Shown one piece after another: positions 19,460 to 27,457 of a DNA stretch of 64,000 bases. The stretch lies in the NCBI GenBank assembly GCA_011389865.1, contig JAABTL010000007.1, positions 1-64,000 on the forward strand, read 5' to 3'. Position 1 is the first letter of the stretch; each line of letters opens with the position of its first letter. The translations under genes were made by a program, and so were the position numbers. This stretch comes from Trueperaceae bacterium (GTDB lineage Bacteria; Deinococcota; Deinococci; Deinococcales; Trueperaceae). A model generated the notes under the pieces. That model ran no database searches. It was not told the DNA's origin and was given only the letters and a program-made list of their open reading frames with translations.

Positions 19460-20976
19460 GCGCGCTGCTCGTCGCCCCCGTGGTGTGGCCCCTGGCCACC
19501 GCCGCCATCCTCGTGCTGCTCCAGGGCAGGTTGCCGATCCAGCGGACGCTGTCCACCGCCTCCGCGGCGGTCCAGCTGGCCCTGGCCGCGGTCCTGTTGG
19601 CCCGGGTGGCCACCCAGGGCATCCTGGTCGTGCAGTTCGGCGGCTGGGACGCGCCGTTCGGGATCTCCTTCGTCGCCGACCACCTCTCCGCGGTCATGGT
19701 CCTGGTCAACGGCATCATGGGGACGGCCGTCGCGGTCTACGCGCTGCGCGACCTCGACGCGGACCGCGAGCGGCTCGGCTACCACCCCATGTTCCACGTG
19801 CTCCTTGCCGGCGTGAACGGCGCCTTCCTCACCGGCGACCTGTTCAACCTCTACGTCTGGTTCGAGCTGCTGCTGATCGCCAGCTTCGTGCTGCTCACGC
19901 TCGGCAACCGGCGCGAGCAGCTCGAGGGCGGCATCAAGTACGTCGCCGCCAACCTCGTCGCCTCGATGCTGCTGCTCACCGGCATCGGCCTGCTGTACGG
20001 GGCCACGGGCACCCTCAACATGGCGGACCTGGCGCTCAAGCTGCCGCTGGTACCCGATGGCCTCGCGACGACCCTGGCGATGATCTTCCTGGTCGCGTTC
20101 GGCATCAAGGCAGCCATCTTCCCGCTGTTCTTCTGGCTGCCGGCCTCGTACCACACGCCGCCGGTGGCGATCTCGGCGCTGTTCGGCGGCATGCTGACGA
20201 AGGTGGGCGTGTACGCGCTGCTGCGGGGCTTCACGCTGCTGTTCGTCGCCGACGTGGCCCTGACGCACGGGCTGCTCGCCTGGATCGCGGGCATCACGAT
20301 GGTCGTCGGCGTCCTCGGGGCCGCCGCGCAGACCGAGTTCCGCAAGATCCTGTCGTTCCACATCGTCAGCCAGATCGGCTACATGGTCATGGGCCTGGCG
20401 TTCTTCACGCCCCTCGGGCTCGGCGGCGCCGTCTTCTACATGGTCCACAACATCTTCGCCAAGGCGAACCTCTTCCTCATCGCGGGCATCGCCCGCTGGT
20501 ACGCCGGCAGCTTCGAGCTCAAGAAGCTCGGCGGCCTCTACCGCCACCGGCCGCTGCTGGCGGTGCTGTTCGTCATCGCGGCCTTCTCGCTGGCGGGCTT
20601 CCCGCCGCTGTCCGGCTTCTGGGCCAAGCTCGTCGTCATCCGCGCGGGCTTCGAGGTCCAGGCGTGGCCGCTCGTGGCGGTGTCGCTGTCCGTCGGCCTG
20701 CTGACGCTGTACTCCATGACCAAGATCTGGCTGGCCGCGTTCTGGTCGCCGGCGCCGGCAGGCGTCGAGCTACGCGCCGGTCCCGCGCCGGCGCTGCTGT
20801 ACGCCCCCGTCGTCGCGCTGGCGCTGCTGACGCTGGCGATGGGCTTCGCCAGCGCGCCGTTCTTCGCGCTCGCCGAACGCATCGGTGCCGAGTTGACCGA
20901 TCCGACCGGTTACGTTCGGGCCGTTCTCGGCGAGGCGGCCGCCGCCGCGTTCGTCGCACAGGGGGGTGCGCGATGA
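19456..20976 (+). CDS. mrpD: Na+/H+ antiporter subunit MrpD
   Basis: 506-aa NuoM/NuoN-like transporter subunit with about 14 helices. Conserved features seen: LFNLYVWFELLLIASFVLL with the functional Glu, AFGIKAAIFPLFFWLPASYHTPPVAISALFGGMLTKVGVYAL with the key Lys residues, and FRKILSFHIVSQIGYMVMGL. Second antiporter-type channel of the complex. Start ATG 19456 overlaps the mrpC stop (ATGA); mrpE overlaps its own stop the same way. Confidence 0.95.
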   Translation: MSALLVAPVVWPLATAAILVLLQGRLPIQRTLSTASAAVQLALAAVLLARVATQGILVVQFGGWDAPFGISFVADHLSAVMVLVNGIMGTAVAVYALRDLDADRERLGYHPMFHVLLAGVNGAFLTGDLFNLYVWFELLLIASFVLLTLGNRREQLEGGIKYVAANLVASMLLLTGIGLLYGATGTLNMADLALKLPLVPDGLATTLAMIFLVAFGIKAAIFPLFFWLPASYHTPPVAISALFGGMLTKVGVYALLRGFTLLFVADVALTHGLLAWIAGITMVVGVLGAAAQTEFRKILSFHIVSQIGYMVMGLAFFTPLGLGGAVFYMVHNIFAKANLFLIAGIARWYAGSFELKKLGGLYRHRPLLAVLFVIAAFSLAGFPPLSGFWAKLVVIRAGFEVQAWPLVAVSLSVGLLTLYSMTKIWLAAFWSPAPAGVELRAGPAPALLYAPVVALALLTLAMGFASAPFFALAERIGAELTDPTGYVRAVLGEAAAAAFVAQGGAR

Positions 20977-21446
20977 GCCTGCTGGGCCTGCACCTGGGGA
21001 TGGCCGTCCTGTGGGCGATGGCGACCGGGAGCCTGACGTTCCCGAGCCTGCTGATGGGGATCTTCGTCGGCGGCGGCGTGCTCCACCTGCTCGGCCCCGT
21101 GCTCGGCGACCCGCGCTACGGCATCCGCTTCTACCGCGCCATCGCGCTGGCGTTCTTCTTCCTGTGGGAGCTGTTCGCGTCGGGGATTCGGGTCGCGATC
21201 GACGTGCTGCGCCCGACCCTCAGCTTCACGCCGGCCGTGGTCGCCGTGCCGCTCGAGTTGCGCAACGAGGCGGCCATCGTGCTGCTGGCGAACATGGTGT
21301 CCCTGACGCCCGGCACGCTGTCGATCGACCTCTCGGAGGACCGTTCGTGCCTGTACGTCCACACGATGTACGGCGAGGACCCGGAGGCCGCCCGGCAGGC
21401 GATCAAGCACGACTTCGAAGAGCGCATCCAGGAGGTGTTCCGTTGA
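20973..21446 (+). CDS. mrpE: Na+/H+ antiporter subunit MrpE
   Basis: 157-aa subunit with two or three N-terminal helices followed by a cytosolic domain. The family signature MVSLTPGTLSIDL is at about residues 109-121 and YVHTMY follows. Start ATG 20973 (ATGA overlap with mrpD), end overlaps mrpF. Confidence 0.94.
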   Translation: MSLLGLHLGMAVLWAMATGSLTFPSLLMGIFVGGGVLHLLGPVLGDPRYGIRFYRAIALAFFFLWELFASGIRVAIDVLRPTLSFTPAVVAVPLELRNEAAIVLLANMVSLTPGTLSIDLSEDRSCLYVHTMYGEDPEAARQAIKHDFEERIQEVFR

Positions 21447-21742
21447 TCCTGTTCGAGGGGCCCTGGACGTTCCTCAGCGTGGCGACCTTGGTGACGATGG
21501 TCGCGGTCGCCGTCTCCATCCTGGTGGCCTCGCTGCGCGTCATGCGCGGCCCGAGCCTGCCCGACCGGGTGGTGGCCCTCGACCTGGTGGGGCTGCTCGC
21601 CGTGTCGGTGATCTCGGTGGTGGCGATCGCCACCCAGCAGCCGGTGCTGCTCGACGCGGCCATCGCGCTGGCGCTGATCGCCTTCCTGAGCACCGTCGCC
21701 TTCGCGCGCTTCATCGAGTGGCAGGGGGAGAACGCCGAGTGA
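21443..21742 (+). CDS. mrpF: Na+/H+ antiporter subunit MrpF
   Basis: 99-aa subunit with three transmembrane helices; RVMRGPSLPDRVVALDLVG is the family motif. It starts with the rare codon TTG at 21443, in a TTGA overlap with the mrpE stop, and is preceded by GGAGGTG at 21430-21436, which decides the start. Confidence 0.93.
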   Translation: MILFEGPWTFLSVATLVTMVAVAVSILVASLRVMRGPSLPDRVVALDLVGLLAVSVISVVAIATQQPVLLDAAIALALIAFLSTVAFARFIEWQGENAE

Positions 21743-22137
21743 ACTGGGTCGAGCTCATCGCCGGGGTTCTGCTGCTCGCGGGCGCCGCCTTCGTCCTCGT
21801 CTCGGCGATCGGCGTCGTGCGCTTCCCCGACGTGTACATGCGCATGCACGCCGCCACCAAGGCGGGCACCCTGGGTGCGGGCCTCATGCTGGGTGCGGCG
21901 TCGATCGTGTTCGGCGAGCTCGGCATCACCGTGCGGTCGTTCGTGGTGTTCTTCTTCCTGCTGCTCACCGCGCCCGTGGCGGCGCACGTGCTGGGGCGCG
22001 CCGCGTACTACGCCGGCGTGCCGCGCTGGGAGCGCACGAAGCTCGACGAGCTCGCCGGGCGCTACGACGAGGCCGACGGGACGCCGGGCGAGCTCGGGCG
22101 GCCGGTCCAACGCGGCGACGACATCCCCTATCCGTGA
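21739..22137 (+). CDS. mrpG: Na+/H+ antiporter subunit MrpG
   Basis: 132-aa last subunit of the complex, three transmembrane helices, with the motif GVVRFPDVYMRMHAATKAGTLGAG. GTG 21739 overlaps the mrpF stop (GTGA). The hydrophilic C-terminal tail (about 40 residues) is somewhat extended. No terminator hairpin is obvious before the kbl promoter. Confidence 0.94.
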   Translation: MNWVELIAGVLLLAGAAFVLVSAIGVVRFPDVYMRMHAATKAGTLGAGLMLGAASIVFGELGITVRSFVVFFFLLLTAPVAAHVLGRAAYYAGVPRWERTKLDELAGRYDEADGTPGELGRPVQRGDDIPYP

Positions 22138-22166
22138 CCCGCCCGGCGGCGCCGAAGCGCGTCTGG

Positions 22167-22172
22167 TAGCCT
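22167..22172 (+). promoter_or_regulatory. Probable extended -10 box of kbl-tdh
   Basis: TAGCCT preceded by TGG (extended -10 type), giving a leader of about 70 nt before GTG 22252. Confidence 0.4.
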
Positions 22173-22197
22173 GGGGGACGAGCGCGGCGCCACCGGC

Positions 22198-22243
22198 GAG
22201 GACACCGGAACCCGGTCCTCGACCCGGCCTCCGCGCAGGGAGG
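22198..22243 (+). promoter_or_regulatory. kbl leader with two hairpins, the second covering the ribosome binding site
   Basis: Hairpin 1: GAGGA (22198-22202) pairs TCCTC (22216-22220) with an inner CCGG/CCGG stem. Hairpin 2: CCTCC (22228-22232) pairs GGAGG (22239-22243), the kbl Shine-Dalgarno sequence. GAGG of hairpin 1 could instead pair CCTC of hairpin 2, freeing the site, so two states are possible. It does not match a riboswitch class I know. Confidence 0.45.
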
Positions 22244-22251
22244 TCGCCGCC

Positions 22252-23451
22252 GTGACCGTCGCCCGCAACCGCTACCTCGACTTCGTCCGCGCCGAGCTCG
22301 ACGGCATCGAGCGCGAGGGCCTGACCAAGCGCGAGCGCGAGATCGTCGGTCAGCAGCAGGCCGAGGTCACCCTCGCCGACGGCCGCACGGTCCTCAACCT
22401 GTGCGCCAACAACTACCTGGGCCTCGCGAACCACCCCGACGTCATGGCCGCCGCCAAGCGCGGCATCGACGAGCACGGTTTCGGCGTCGCCTCGGTGCGC
22501 TTCATCTGCGGCACGCAGGACCAGCACCGCGAGCTGGAGCGCCGCCTCGCCACCTACCTCGGCACCGAGGACGCCATCCTGTACTCCAGCTGCTTCGACG
22601 CCAACACCGGCCTGTTCGAGACGCTGCTGGGCCCCGACGACGCGATCGTCAGCGACGCCCTCAACCACGCCTCGATCATCGACGGCGTGCGCCTGTGCAA
22701 GGCCCGGCGCTTCCGCTACGCCAACGCCGACCTCGCGGACCTCGAGGCGCAGTTGACCGCGGCGGCGGACGCCCGCTTCCGGTTGATCGTCAGCGACGGG
22801 GTCTTCAGCATGGACGGGGTCGTGGCGCCGCTCGCCGGCATCTGCGAGCTCGCCGAGCGGCACGACGCGCTGGTCATGGTCGACGACTCGCACGCGGTCG
22901 GCTTCATGGGCGAGCGCGGGCGCGGGACCCACGAGCACGCGGGCGTCATGCAGCGCGTCGACCTGATCACCGGCACCTTGGGCAAGGCGTTGGGCGGGGC
23001 GAGCGGCGGCTACACCGCCGGGCCCGCCGAGATCGTCGAGCTCCTGCGCCAGCGCTCGCGCCCCTACCTCTTCAGCAACGCGCTGGCGCCCTCGGTCGTC
23101 GCCGCCTCCCTGGCCGTCCTCGACCTGCTCGAGGGCGGCGACGAGCTGCGCGCTCGGGTGCACGCCAACGCCGCGTACTTCCGGGAGCGGATGACGGCCG
23201 CGGGCTTCACGCTGGCGGGCGCCGACCACCCGATCGTGCCCGTGATGATCGGCGACGCGGTGCTCGCGGGCCGGGTGGCGGCGCGCATGCTCGAGGAGGG
23301 CGTGTACGTCGTCGGCTTCTCGTTCCCGGTCGTGCCGCGCGGGCAGGCGCGCATCCGCACGCAGATGTCGGCGGCGCACACCCGCGCGCAGCTCGATCGG
23401 GCGATCGACGCCTTCGTCAAGGTCGGCCGCGAGTTCGGCCTGATCGCCTAG
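22252..23451 (+). CDS. kbl: Glycine C-acetyltransferase (2-amino-3-ketobutyrate CoA ligase)
   Basis: PLP enzyme converting 2-amino-3-ketobutyrate plus CoA to glycine and acetyl-CoA, the second step of threonine degradation. 399 aa, family-typical. Seen: [33 protein letters not shown] and the PLP lysine in [18 protein letters not shown] 22252 is preceded by GGGAGG, which is itself within a possible hairpin. tdh follows after 8 bp, giving a two-gene pathway operon. Confidence 0.95.
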   Translation: MTVARNRYLDFVRAELDGIEREGLTKREREIVGQQQAEVTLADGRTVLNLCANNYLGLANHPDVMAAAKRGIDEHGFGVASVRFICGTQDQHRELERRLATYLGTEDAILYSSCFDANTGLFETLLGPDDAIVSDALNHASIIDGVRLCKARRFRYANADLADLEAQLTAAADARFRLIVSDGVFSMDGVVAPLAGICELAERHDALVMVDDSHAVGFMGERGRGTHEHAGVMQRVDLITGTLGKALGGASGGYTAGPAEIVELLRQRSRPYLFSNALAPSVVAASLAVLDLLEGGDELRARVHANAAYFRERMTAAGFTLAGADHPIVPVMIGDAVLAGRVAARMLEEGVYVVGFSFPVVPRGQARIRTQMSAAHTRAQLDRAIDAFVKVGREFGLIA

Positions 23452-23459
23452 GAGGGGCC

Positions 23460-24491
23460 GTGTTCAGCCTGGCCAAGCTCGAGCCGCGCGAAGGGATCTG
23501 GGCGTTCGACGCGCCGGAGCCCACCGTGGGACCCAACGACGTGCTGATCGGCATCCGCAAGACCTCGATCTGCGGCACCGACGTGCACATCTACGAGTGG
23601 GACGCCTGGGCGCGGCGCACCGTGCCGGTGCCCATGGTCACCGGGCACGAGTACATGGGCGTCGTCGAGGCCGTCGGCAGCGAGGTGCGCGGCGTCGAGG
23701 TCGGCGATCGCGTCTCCGGCGAGGGCCACCTGACCTGCGGCCACTGCCGCAACTGCCGCGCCGGGCGCCGGCACCTGTGCCGCAACACCGTCGGGGTCGG
23801 CGTCAACGTGCCGGGGGCGTTCGCCGAGCGCTTCGTCCTACCGGCCAGCAACGTCTTCAAGCTACCGGACGAGCTGCCCGACCGCTTCGCCGCCATCCTC
23901 GACCCCTTCGGCAACGCCGTGCACACCGCGCTCTCCTTCGACCTGGTGGGCGAGGACGTGCTGATCACCGGCGGTGGCCCCATCGGCTGCATGGCCGCCG
24001 CGGTGTGCCGCTTCGTCGGCGCCCGCCACGTGGTCGTCACCGACGTCAACCCCTACCGCCTCGAGCTCGCGCGGCGCATGGGGGCGACGCTGGCGATCGA
24101 CCCCAGCGAGGTGGGCTTCGACCTCGCCGACGTGATGGCCGACCTCGGCATGACCGAGGGCTTCGACGTGGGACTCGAGATGTCGGGCGCCCCCGCCGCG
24201 CTGCGGCAGCTGCTGTCGGCGATGAACTACGGCGGGCACGTCGCGCTGCTGGGCGTGCCGAGCGAAGAGGTGGCGATCGACTGGAACCTGGTCATCTTCA
24301 GGGGCCTGTTCCTCAAGGGCATCTACGGCCGCGAGATGTTCGAGACCTGGTACAAGATGGCCGGACTGATCACCTCTGGGCTCGATCTCTCGCCGATCGT
24401 CACCCACGAGTTGCCCATCGCGCGCTTTCAGGAGGGCTTCGACCTCATGCGCTCGGGCCAGTGCGGCAAGGTGGTGATCGACTGGTCGTAG
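23460..24491 (+). CDS. tdh: L-threonine 3-dehydrogenase
   Basis: Zinc-dependent NAD+ oxidation of threonine to 2-amino-3-ketobutyrate, supplying Kbl. 343 aa, typical length. Catalytic zinc region [13 protein letters not shown] and GHEYMGVV, structural zinc cysteines [15 protein letters not shown], Rossmann motif [14 protein letters not shown]. Start GTG 23460 follows GGAGGGG by 4 nt and lies 8 bp after kbl. Confidence 0.95.
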   Translation: MFSLAKLEPREGIWAFDAPEPTVGPNDVLIGIRKTSICGTDVHIYEWDAWARRTVPVPMVTGHEYMGVVEAVGSEVRGVEVGDRVSGEGHLTCGHCRNCRAGRRHLCRNTVGVGVNVPGAFAERFVLPASNVFKLPDELPDRFAAILDPFGNAVHTALSFDLVGEDVLITGGGPIGCMAAAVCRFVGARHVVVTDVNPYRLELARRMGATLAIDPSEVGFDLADVMADLGMTEGFDVGLEMSGAPAALRQLLSAMNYGGHVALLGVPSEEVAIDWNLVIFRGLFLKGIYGREMFETWYKMAGLITSGLDLSPIVTHELPIARFQEGFDLMRSGQCGKVVIDWS

Positions 24492-24551
24492 GGCGCACGC
24501 GCTGCCTGCGACGGTGAGCACGGCCATGGTCGGCGCAGCGATCGCGCGCGG

Positions 24552-24557
24552 TATCGT
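24552..24557 (+). promoter_or_regulatory. Probable -10 box of the TetR gene
   Basis: TATCGT, 9 nt before ATG 24567; the transcript would start at or within a few bases of the start codon. No ribosome binding site is visible. Confidence 0.4.
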
Positions 24558-24566
24558 GAACGCCTG

Positions 24567-25187
24567 ATGCGTGCGGTGGCGGCGGCGACGGGCGAGCCCT
24601 CCGAGGCCCGCGAGCGGGTGCTCGACGTCGCGGAGGCGTTGTTCGCCGAGCGCGGCCTGGCGCGCGTGACGATGCGCGAGATCGCCGACGCCGCGGGCAT
24701 GCGCCAGGCGTCGCTCTACCACCACGCGCCCGGGGGCAAGGCGCAGCTCTACCGCGAGGTGTTCGAGCGGATGATCGCGCACCACCGCGTGGGGCTCGAG
24801 CGCGCCCTGGCTGGGGCCGGGTCGCGCCTGCGTCCGCGCCTGCGCGCGGTCGCCGACTGGTACGTGGGCCAGGCGCCGATGAACTTCCTGCGGATGATGA
24901 CCTCCGACATGCCCGCGCTCGGCGACGCCGAGGCGGCCGCGCTGGCGGGCCCCGCCTACGCCTCGTTGATGCAGCCGATCACCGAGGTCTTCCGCGGGGC
25001 GATGGCGGTCGGTGAGGCGCGGGAGCTCGACCCCGACCTGCTGGCCGGTTCGCTGCTGGCCATCCTCGACGCGGTCGCGTTCGCCGAGGGGCGCGGCTAC
25101 GGCGAGCACGACCAGCGGGCGATGGCGCACACGATGATCGACGTGCTGGTCTATGGCCTGGCCGTCGTCGACGCCCGTCCCACCTGA
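24567..25187 (+). CDS. TetR/AcrR-family transcriptional regulator
   Basis: 206-aa repressor-type protein: N-terminal helix-turn-helix (ERVLDVAEALFAERGLARVTMREIADAAGMRQASLYHHAPGG, broken here only by description) over residues 15-60, then an all-helical ligand/dimer domain. The recognition helix reads RQASLYHH. Ligand unknown. Neighbours are kbl-tdh upstream and a convergent Nudix gene, so no target is obvious beyond autoregulation; the MFS exporter 2.3 kb away is one possibility. Confidence 0.88.
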   Translation: MRAVAAATGEPSEARERVLDVAEALFAERGLARVTMREIADAAGMRQASLYHHAPGGKAQLYREVFERMIAHHRVGLERALAGAGSRLRPRLRAVADWYVGQAPMNFLRMMTSDMPALGDAEAAALAGPAYASLMQPITEVFRGAMAVGEARELDPDLLAGSLLAILDAVAFAEGRGYGEHDQRAMAHTMIDVLVYGLAVVDARPT

Positions 25188-25211
25188 GATCGGCGCGGGG
25201 CGCGATGCCCC

Positions 25212-25754
25212 TCAGCCCTCGTGGGTGATGTCGACCACCGCGTCCGTGGCCGCGCCCGCCAGCACGCCCGCGAGGCGTGCGGCCAGCCGCGGCGGGTAGA
25301 CGACGTCGGTCGTCGCCAGCAGCTCGGGCACGGGCCACCAGCGGTGGCCGACCAGCACGTCGCGTTCGTGCGGGTCGAGCGCCGTGGGCTCGACCCGCGG
25401 CGAGGCGGTGGCCACCCGCCCGAGCCGGTAGTGCTCGACGAAGCGGCGCACGCGGGCTTGGTAGTGCAGGTCCACCGTCCGTCGCCACAGCCAGGGACCC
25501 CACGCGACGCCGACGATGCCGGTCTCCTCCCGCAGCTCGCGCTCCAGGCCCGCCTCCGCCGCCTCGCCCGGCGCCAGGCCGCCGCCGGGCGCGATCCACA
25601 CCGGGGCGCGGTGGGGGAGACCGCCGGGCCGGTGCACGGACGGGTCGAGGTAGGACTGCAGCAGCAACCGATCGTCGGCGTCGAGCACGAGCGCGCGAAC
25701 CGTCGCTCGGGCCTCGGGGGCAAGCGCCGCGGTCACGTTGCGGGCGCCGGCCAC
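25212..25754 (-). CDS. Nudix hydrolase
   Basis: 180-aa pyrophosphohydrolase of nucleoside diphosphate derivatives; substrate unknown. The Nudix box is complete: GGGLAPGEAAEAGLERELREETGI (described in two parts: GGGLAPGE and RELREETGI), at about residues 57-80. N-terminal RALVLDADDRLLLQS is the usual first strand. The start is GTG 25754, only 7 bp after the stop of the secreted-protein gene, so the two are probably co-transcribed; GTG 25736 is an alternative. Deinococci are rich in Nudix genes. Confidence 0.87.
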   Translation of the reverse strand: MAGARNVTAALAPEARATVRALVLDADDRLLLQSYLDPSVHRPGGLPHRAPVWIAPGGGLAPGEAAEAGLERELREETGIVGVAWGPWLWRRTVDLHYQARVRRFVEHYRLGRVATASPRVEPTALDPHERDVLVGHRWWPVPELLATTDVVYPPRLAARLAGVLAGAATDAVVDITHEG

Positions 25755-25761
25755 GACCGGC

Positions 25762-26784
25762 TCAGCGGTCGTCCGCGTAGCAGCCGAGGGCGGCGAGGGC
25801 TTCGTTGAAGCCGTCGGTCGGCACGCGGTAGGCCATCGCTGGGCTCTCGCCGGACCGCGGCGTCAGCGTGATGGTCACGTCGATCACCCCCCGGAGGAAG
25901 CGCACCAGCCGGTCCTCGACGTCGTCGCCGTCGAGTTGCGCGGCGTCGAACTGGTTGCGTGTGGCGGTCGTCTTCAGGAAGTCGATGTTGCCCGAGCGGA
26001 AGACGACGTCGTAGGCGGGGGCGGCCAGGGCGTAGTCACCGACCTCGATCTCGACGCCGTTCACGGCGTCGGGGGCACAGTACACGGCCAGCACGCCGAG
26101 CTCGCCGGCGGCCACCATCCCGTCGGTGCCGTCGAACGCCCAGGCGCCGACGACCAGCCCGGGGCCATCCTCGTTCGCCGCGGCGTCGGCGAAGGGGTCG
26201 TCGGCCGGGGTCGCGTCGTCGAAGGGGTCGGCCGCGGGCCCGGGGGCCGGGTCCGGCGTGCCGCAGCGCAGCTCGGCGAGCGCCTGCGAGAAGCCGCCGA
26301 CGTCGTACTGGAAGGTGCGCTCCTGGACGCCGGTCACGGGATCGGCCTGGATGCGCAGCGCGAGGTTGGTGGCCGTCGCGAGGCCCGCGAACAGGGCCTC
26401 GTCGAGACCGGGGTACGGGACGGCCTCGGACACGAAGGCGCCCTCCGCGAGGAACCACGTCTGGTTCAGCACGGCGCCCTGGTCGAAGCGCACGAGCACG
26501 TCGACGTCGAGGGTCTCGGGCCCGAGGGCGAAGGTCCCCGCGGGCGCGACCCAGGCGGCGATCTCGAAGCCCGAGGGTGCGCCGGGGGCGCAACCGATCA
26601 CCAGCAGGGCGTCGCTGGGGTCGAGGTCCGCGGGCGACTGGTAGGCGGCCACCCGGATCGAGCCGAGGCCTAGGAAGCTGTACAGGTCGAAGTCGCTCTC
26701 GACCTGCCAGCCGCCGGCGCCTTGGGCGCCCGCCACGCCCAGGGCGAACCAGAGCGAGATCGCGGGGAACAGTCGTCGGACCAT
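25762..26784 (-). CDS. Secreted protein with an internal duplication, unknown function
   Basis: 340-aa product: signal peptide MVRRLFPAISLWFALGVAGA, then two related halves of about 130 residues (about 40-170 and 210-335) joined by a low-complexity Asp/Pro/Ala linker (TPDPAPGPAADPFDDATPADD). Each half begins with an aliphatic strand, contains a Cys-Ala-Pro motif (IGCAPGAPSGFEI and VYCAPDAVNGVEI), and ends with F-x-x-AL-A-x-L-x-C (FSQALAELRC and FNEALAALGC), so each repeat has a cysteine pair likely to form a disulfide. Family not recognised. Start ATG 26784 has CAGGAG upstream. Confidence 0.72.
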   Translation of the reverse strand: MVRRLFPAISLWFALGVAGAQGAGGWQVESDFDLYSFLGLGSIRVAAYQSPADLDPSDALLVIGCAPGAPSGFEIAAWVAPAGTFALGPETLDVDVLVRFDQGAVLNQTWFLAEGAFVSEAVPYPGLDEALFAGLATATNLALRIQADPVTGVQERTFQYDVGGFSQALAELRCGTPDPAPGPAADPFDDATPADDPFADAAANEDGPGLVVGAWAFDGTDGMVAAGELGVLAVYCAPDAVNGVEIEVGDYALAAPAYDVVFRSGNIDFLKTTATRNQFDAAQLDGDDVEDRLVRFLRGVIDVTITLTPRSGESPAMAYRVPTDGFNEALAALGCYADDR

Positions 26785-26870
26785 GGCAACTCCTGGCGGC
26801 AGGCGCCGCGGTGACGATGGCGCCAGCCTACCGGACCCGTCGCCGCCACGTTGCGGGACGGTTCACGCGG

Positions 26871-26876
26871 TACCCT
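26871..26876 (+). promoter_or_regulatory. Leaderless-type -10 box
   Basis: TACCCT, 6 nt before ATG 26883, the start of a 12-codon minicistron that overlaps the next gene. Confidence 0.4.
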
Positions 26877-26882
26877 CGTCCC

Positions 26883-26921
26883 ATGGCAGTGACGCATGGC
26901 CGTCTCCGGGGAGCGCCATGA
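26883..26921 (+). CDS. Possible 12-aa leader minicistron
   Basis: ATG 26883 opens a 12-codon frame (MAVTHGRLRGAP) whose stop overlaps the ATG of the following gene (ATGA, 26918-26921). It sits 6 nt behind a TACCCT hexamer, as expected for a leaderless message. Coupling is inferred; the peptide itself has no known role. Confidence 0.35.
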   Translation: MAVTHGRLRGAP

Positions 26922-27457
26922 GGCGGGCGTCGGGATCCTCCTGGCTGGGTCCGGCAGCGGCCTTCTTCGCGGGCGCGGCCCTCGTCAGCGTCCTCGGCGG
27001 CACGCTGTTCGTGGGGCTGTTGGTCGGCGGTGCGGCGGCGCTGGCGTGGCGACCGCTGAGGCGCGATCCGCCTTGGACCGCGAGGGGACGCGCGGCGTGG
27101 CGCACGCGTGGAGCGGCCCTCGCGGAGGGCGTTCGCGCATGGGGGTCGTTGTGGCGCCACTGGCGGCGGCTGCGGACGGCACCGCCGCCCGCCTGGGAGG
27201 AGCACGCCGTCGATCCCGCCGACGCGCGCGCGGCGGCGCGCTTCGACGCCGCCTTCCGCGTGCGCTGCGAGGTCGTGGGCGAGCGCTTCCAGGTGTGGCA
27301 TTCGACCGACACCGGTCGGGCGTACGAGGTGGCGCCGCGCGACGCCCCCGCGGACGCGCTCCCTGGCGACGAGGGTTGGCTCTCCTTCGAGGGCGGCCGG
27401 CCGCGGGTTCGTCCGTGGTCGGAGCCGGCCGCGACGGTCGAGCGGCTGCTCAATTAG
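26918..27457 (+). CDS. Membrane protein of unknown function
   Basis: 179 aa with two adjacent N-terminal hydrophobic helices (about 10-45), an Arg/Trp-rich segment (WRPLRRDPPWTARGRAAWRTRG) and a soluble C-terminal domain containing FRVRCEVVGERFQVWHSTDTGRAYEV. Not recognised. Start ATG 26918 has GGGGAG upstream and overlaps the minicistron stop; the stop overlaps that of the convergent MFS gene by 4 bp. Confidence 0.6.
   Translation: MRRASGSSWLGPAAAFFAGAALVSVLGGTLFVGLLVGGAAALAWRPLRRDPPWTARGRAAWRTRGAALAEGVRAWGSLWRHWRRLRTAPPPAWEEHAVDPADARAAARFDAAFRVRCEVVGERFQVWHSTDTGRAYEVAPRDAPADALPGDEGWLSFEGGRPRVRPWSEPAATVERLLN

Noticed and set aside
22178-22251. Glycine riboswitch before kbl
   Set aside because: The leader is about 70 nt and lacks the tandem core sequences of that class; only simple hairpins are visible, so I reported it as a possible switch without naming a class.
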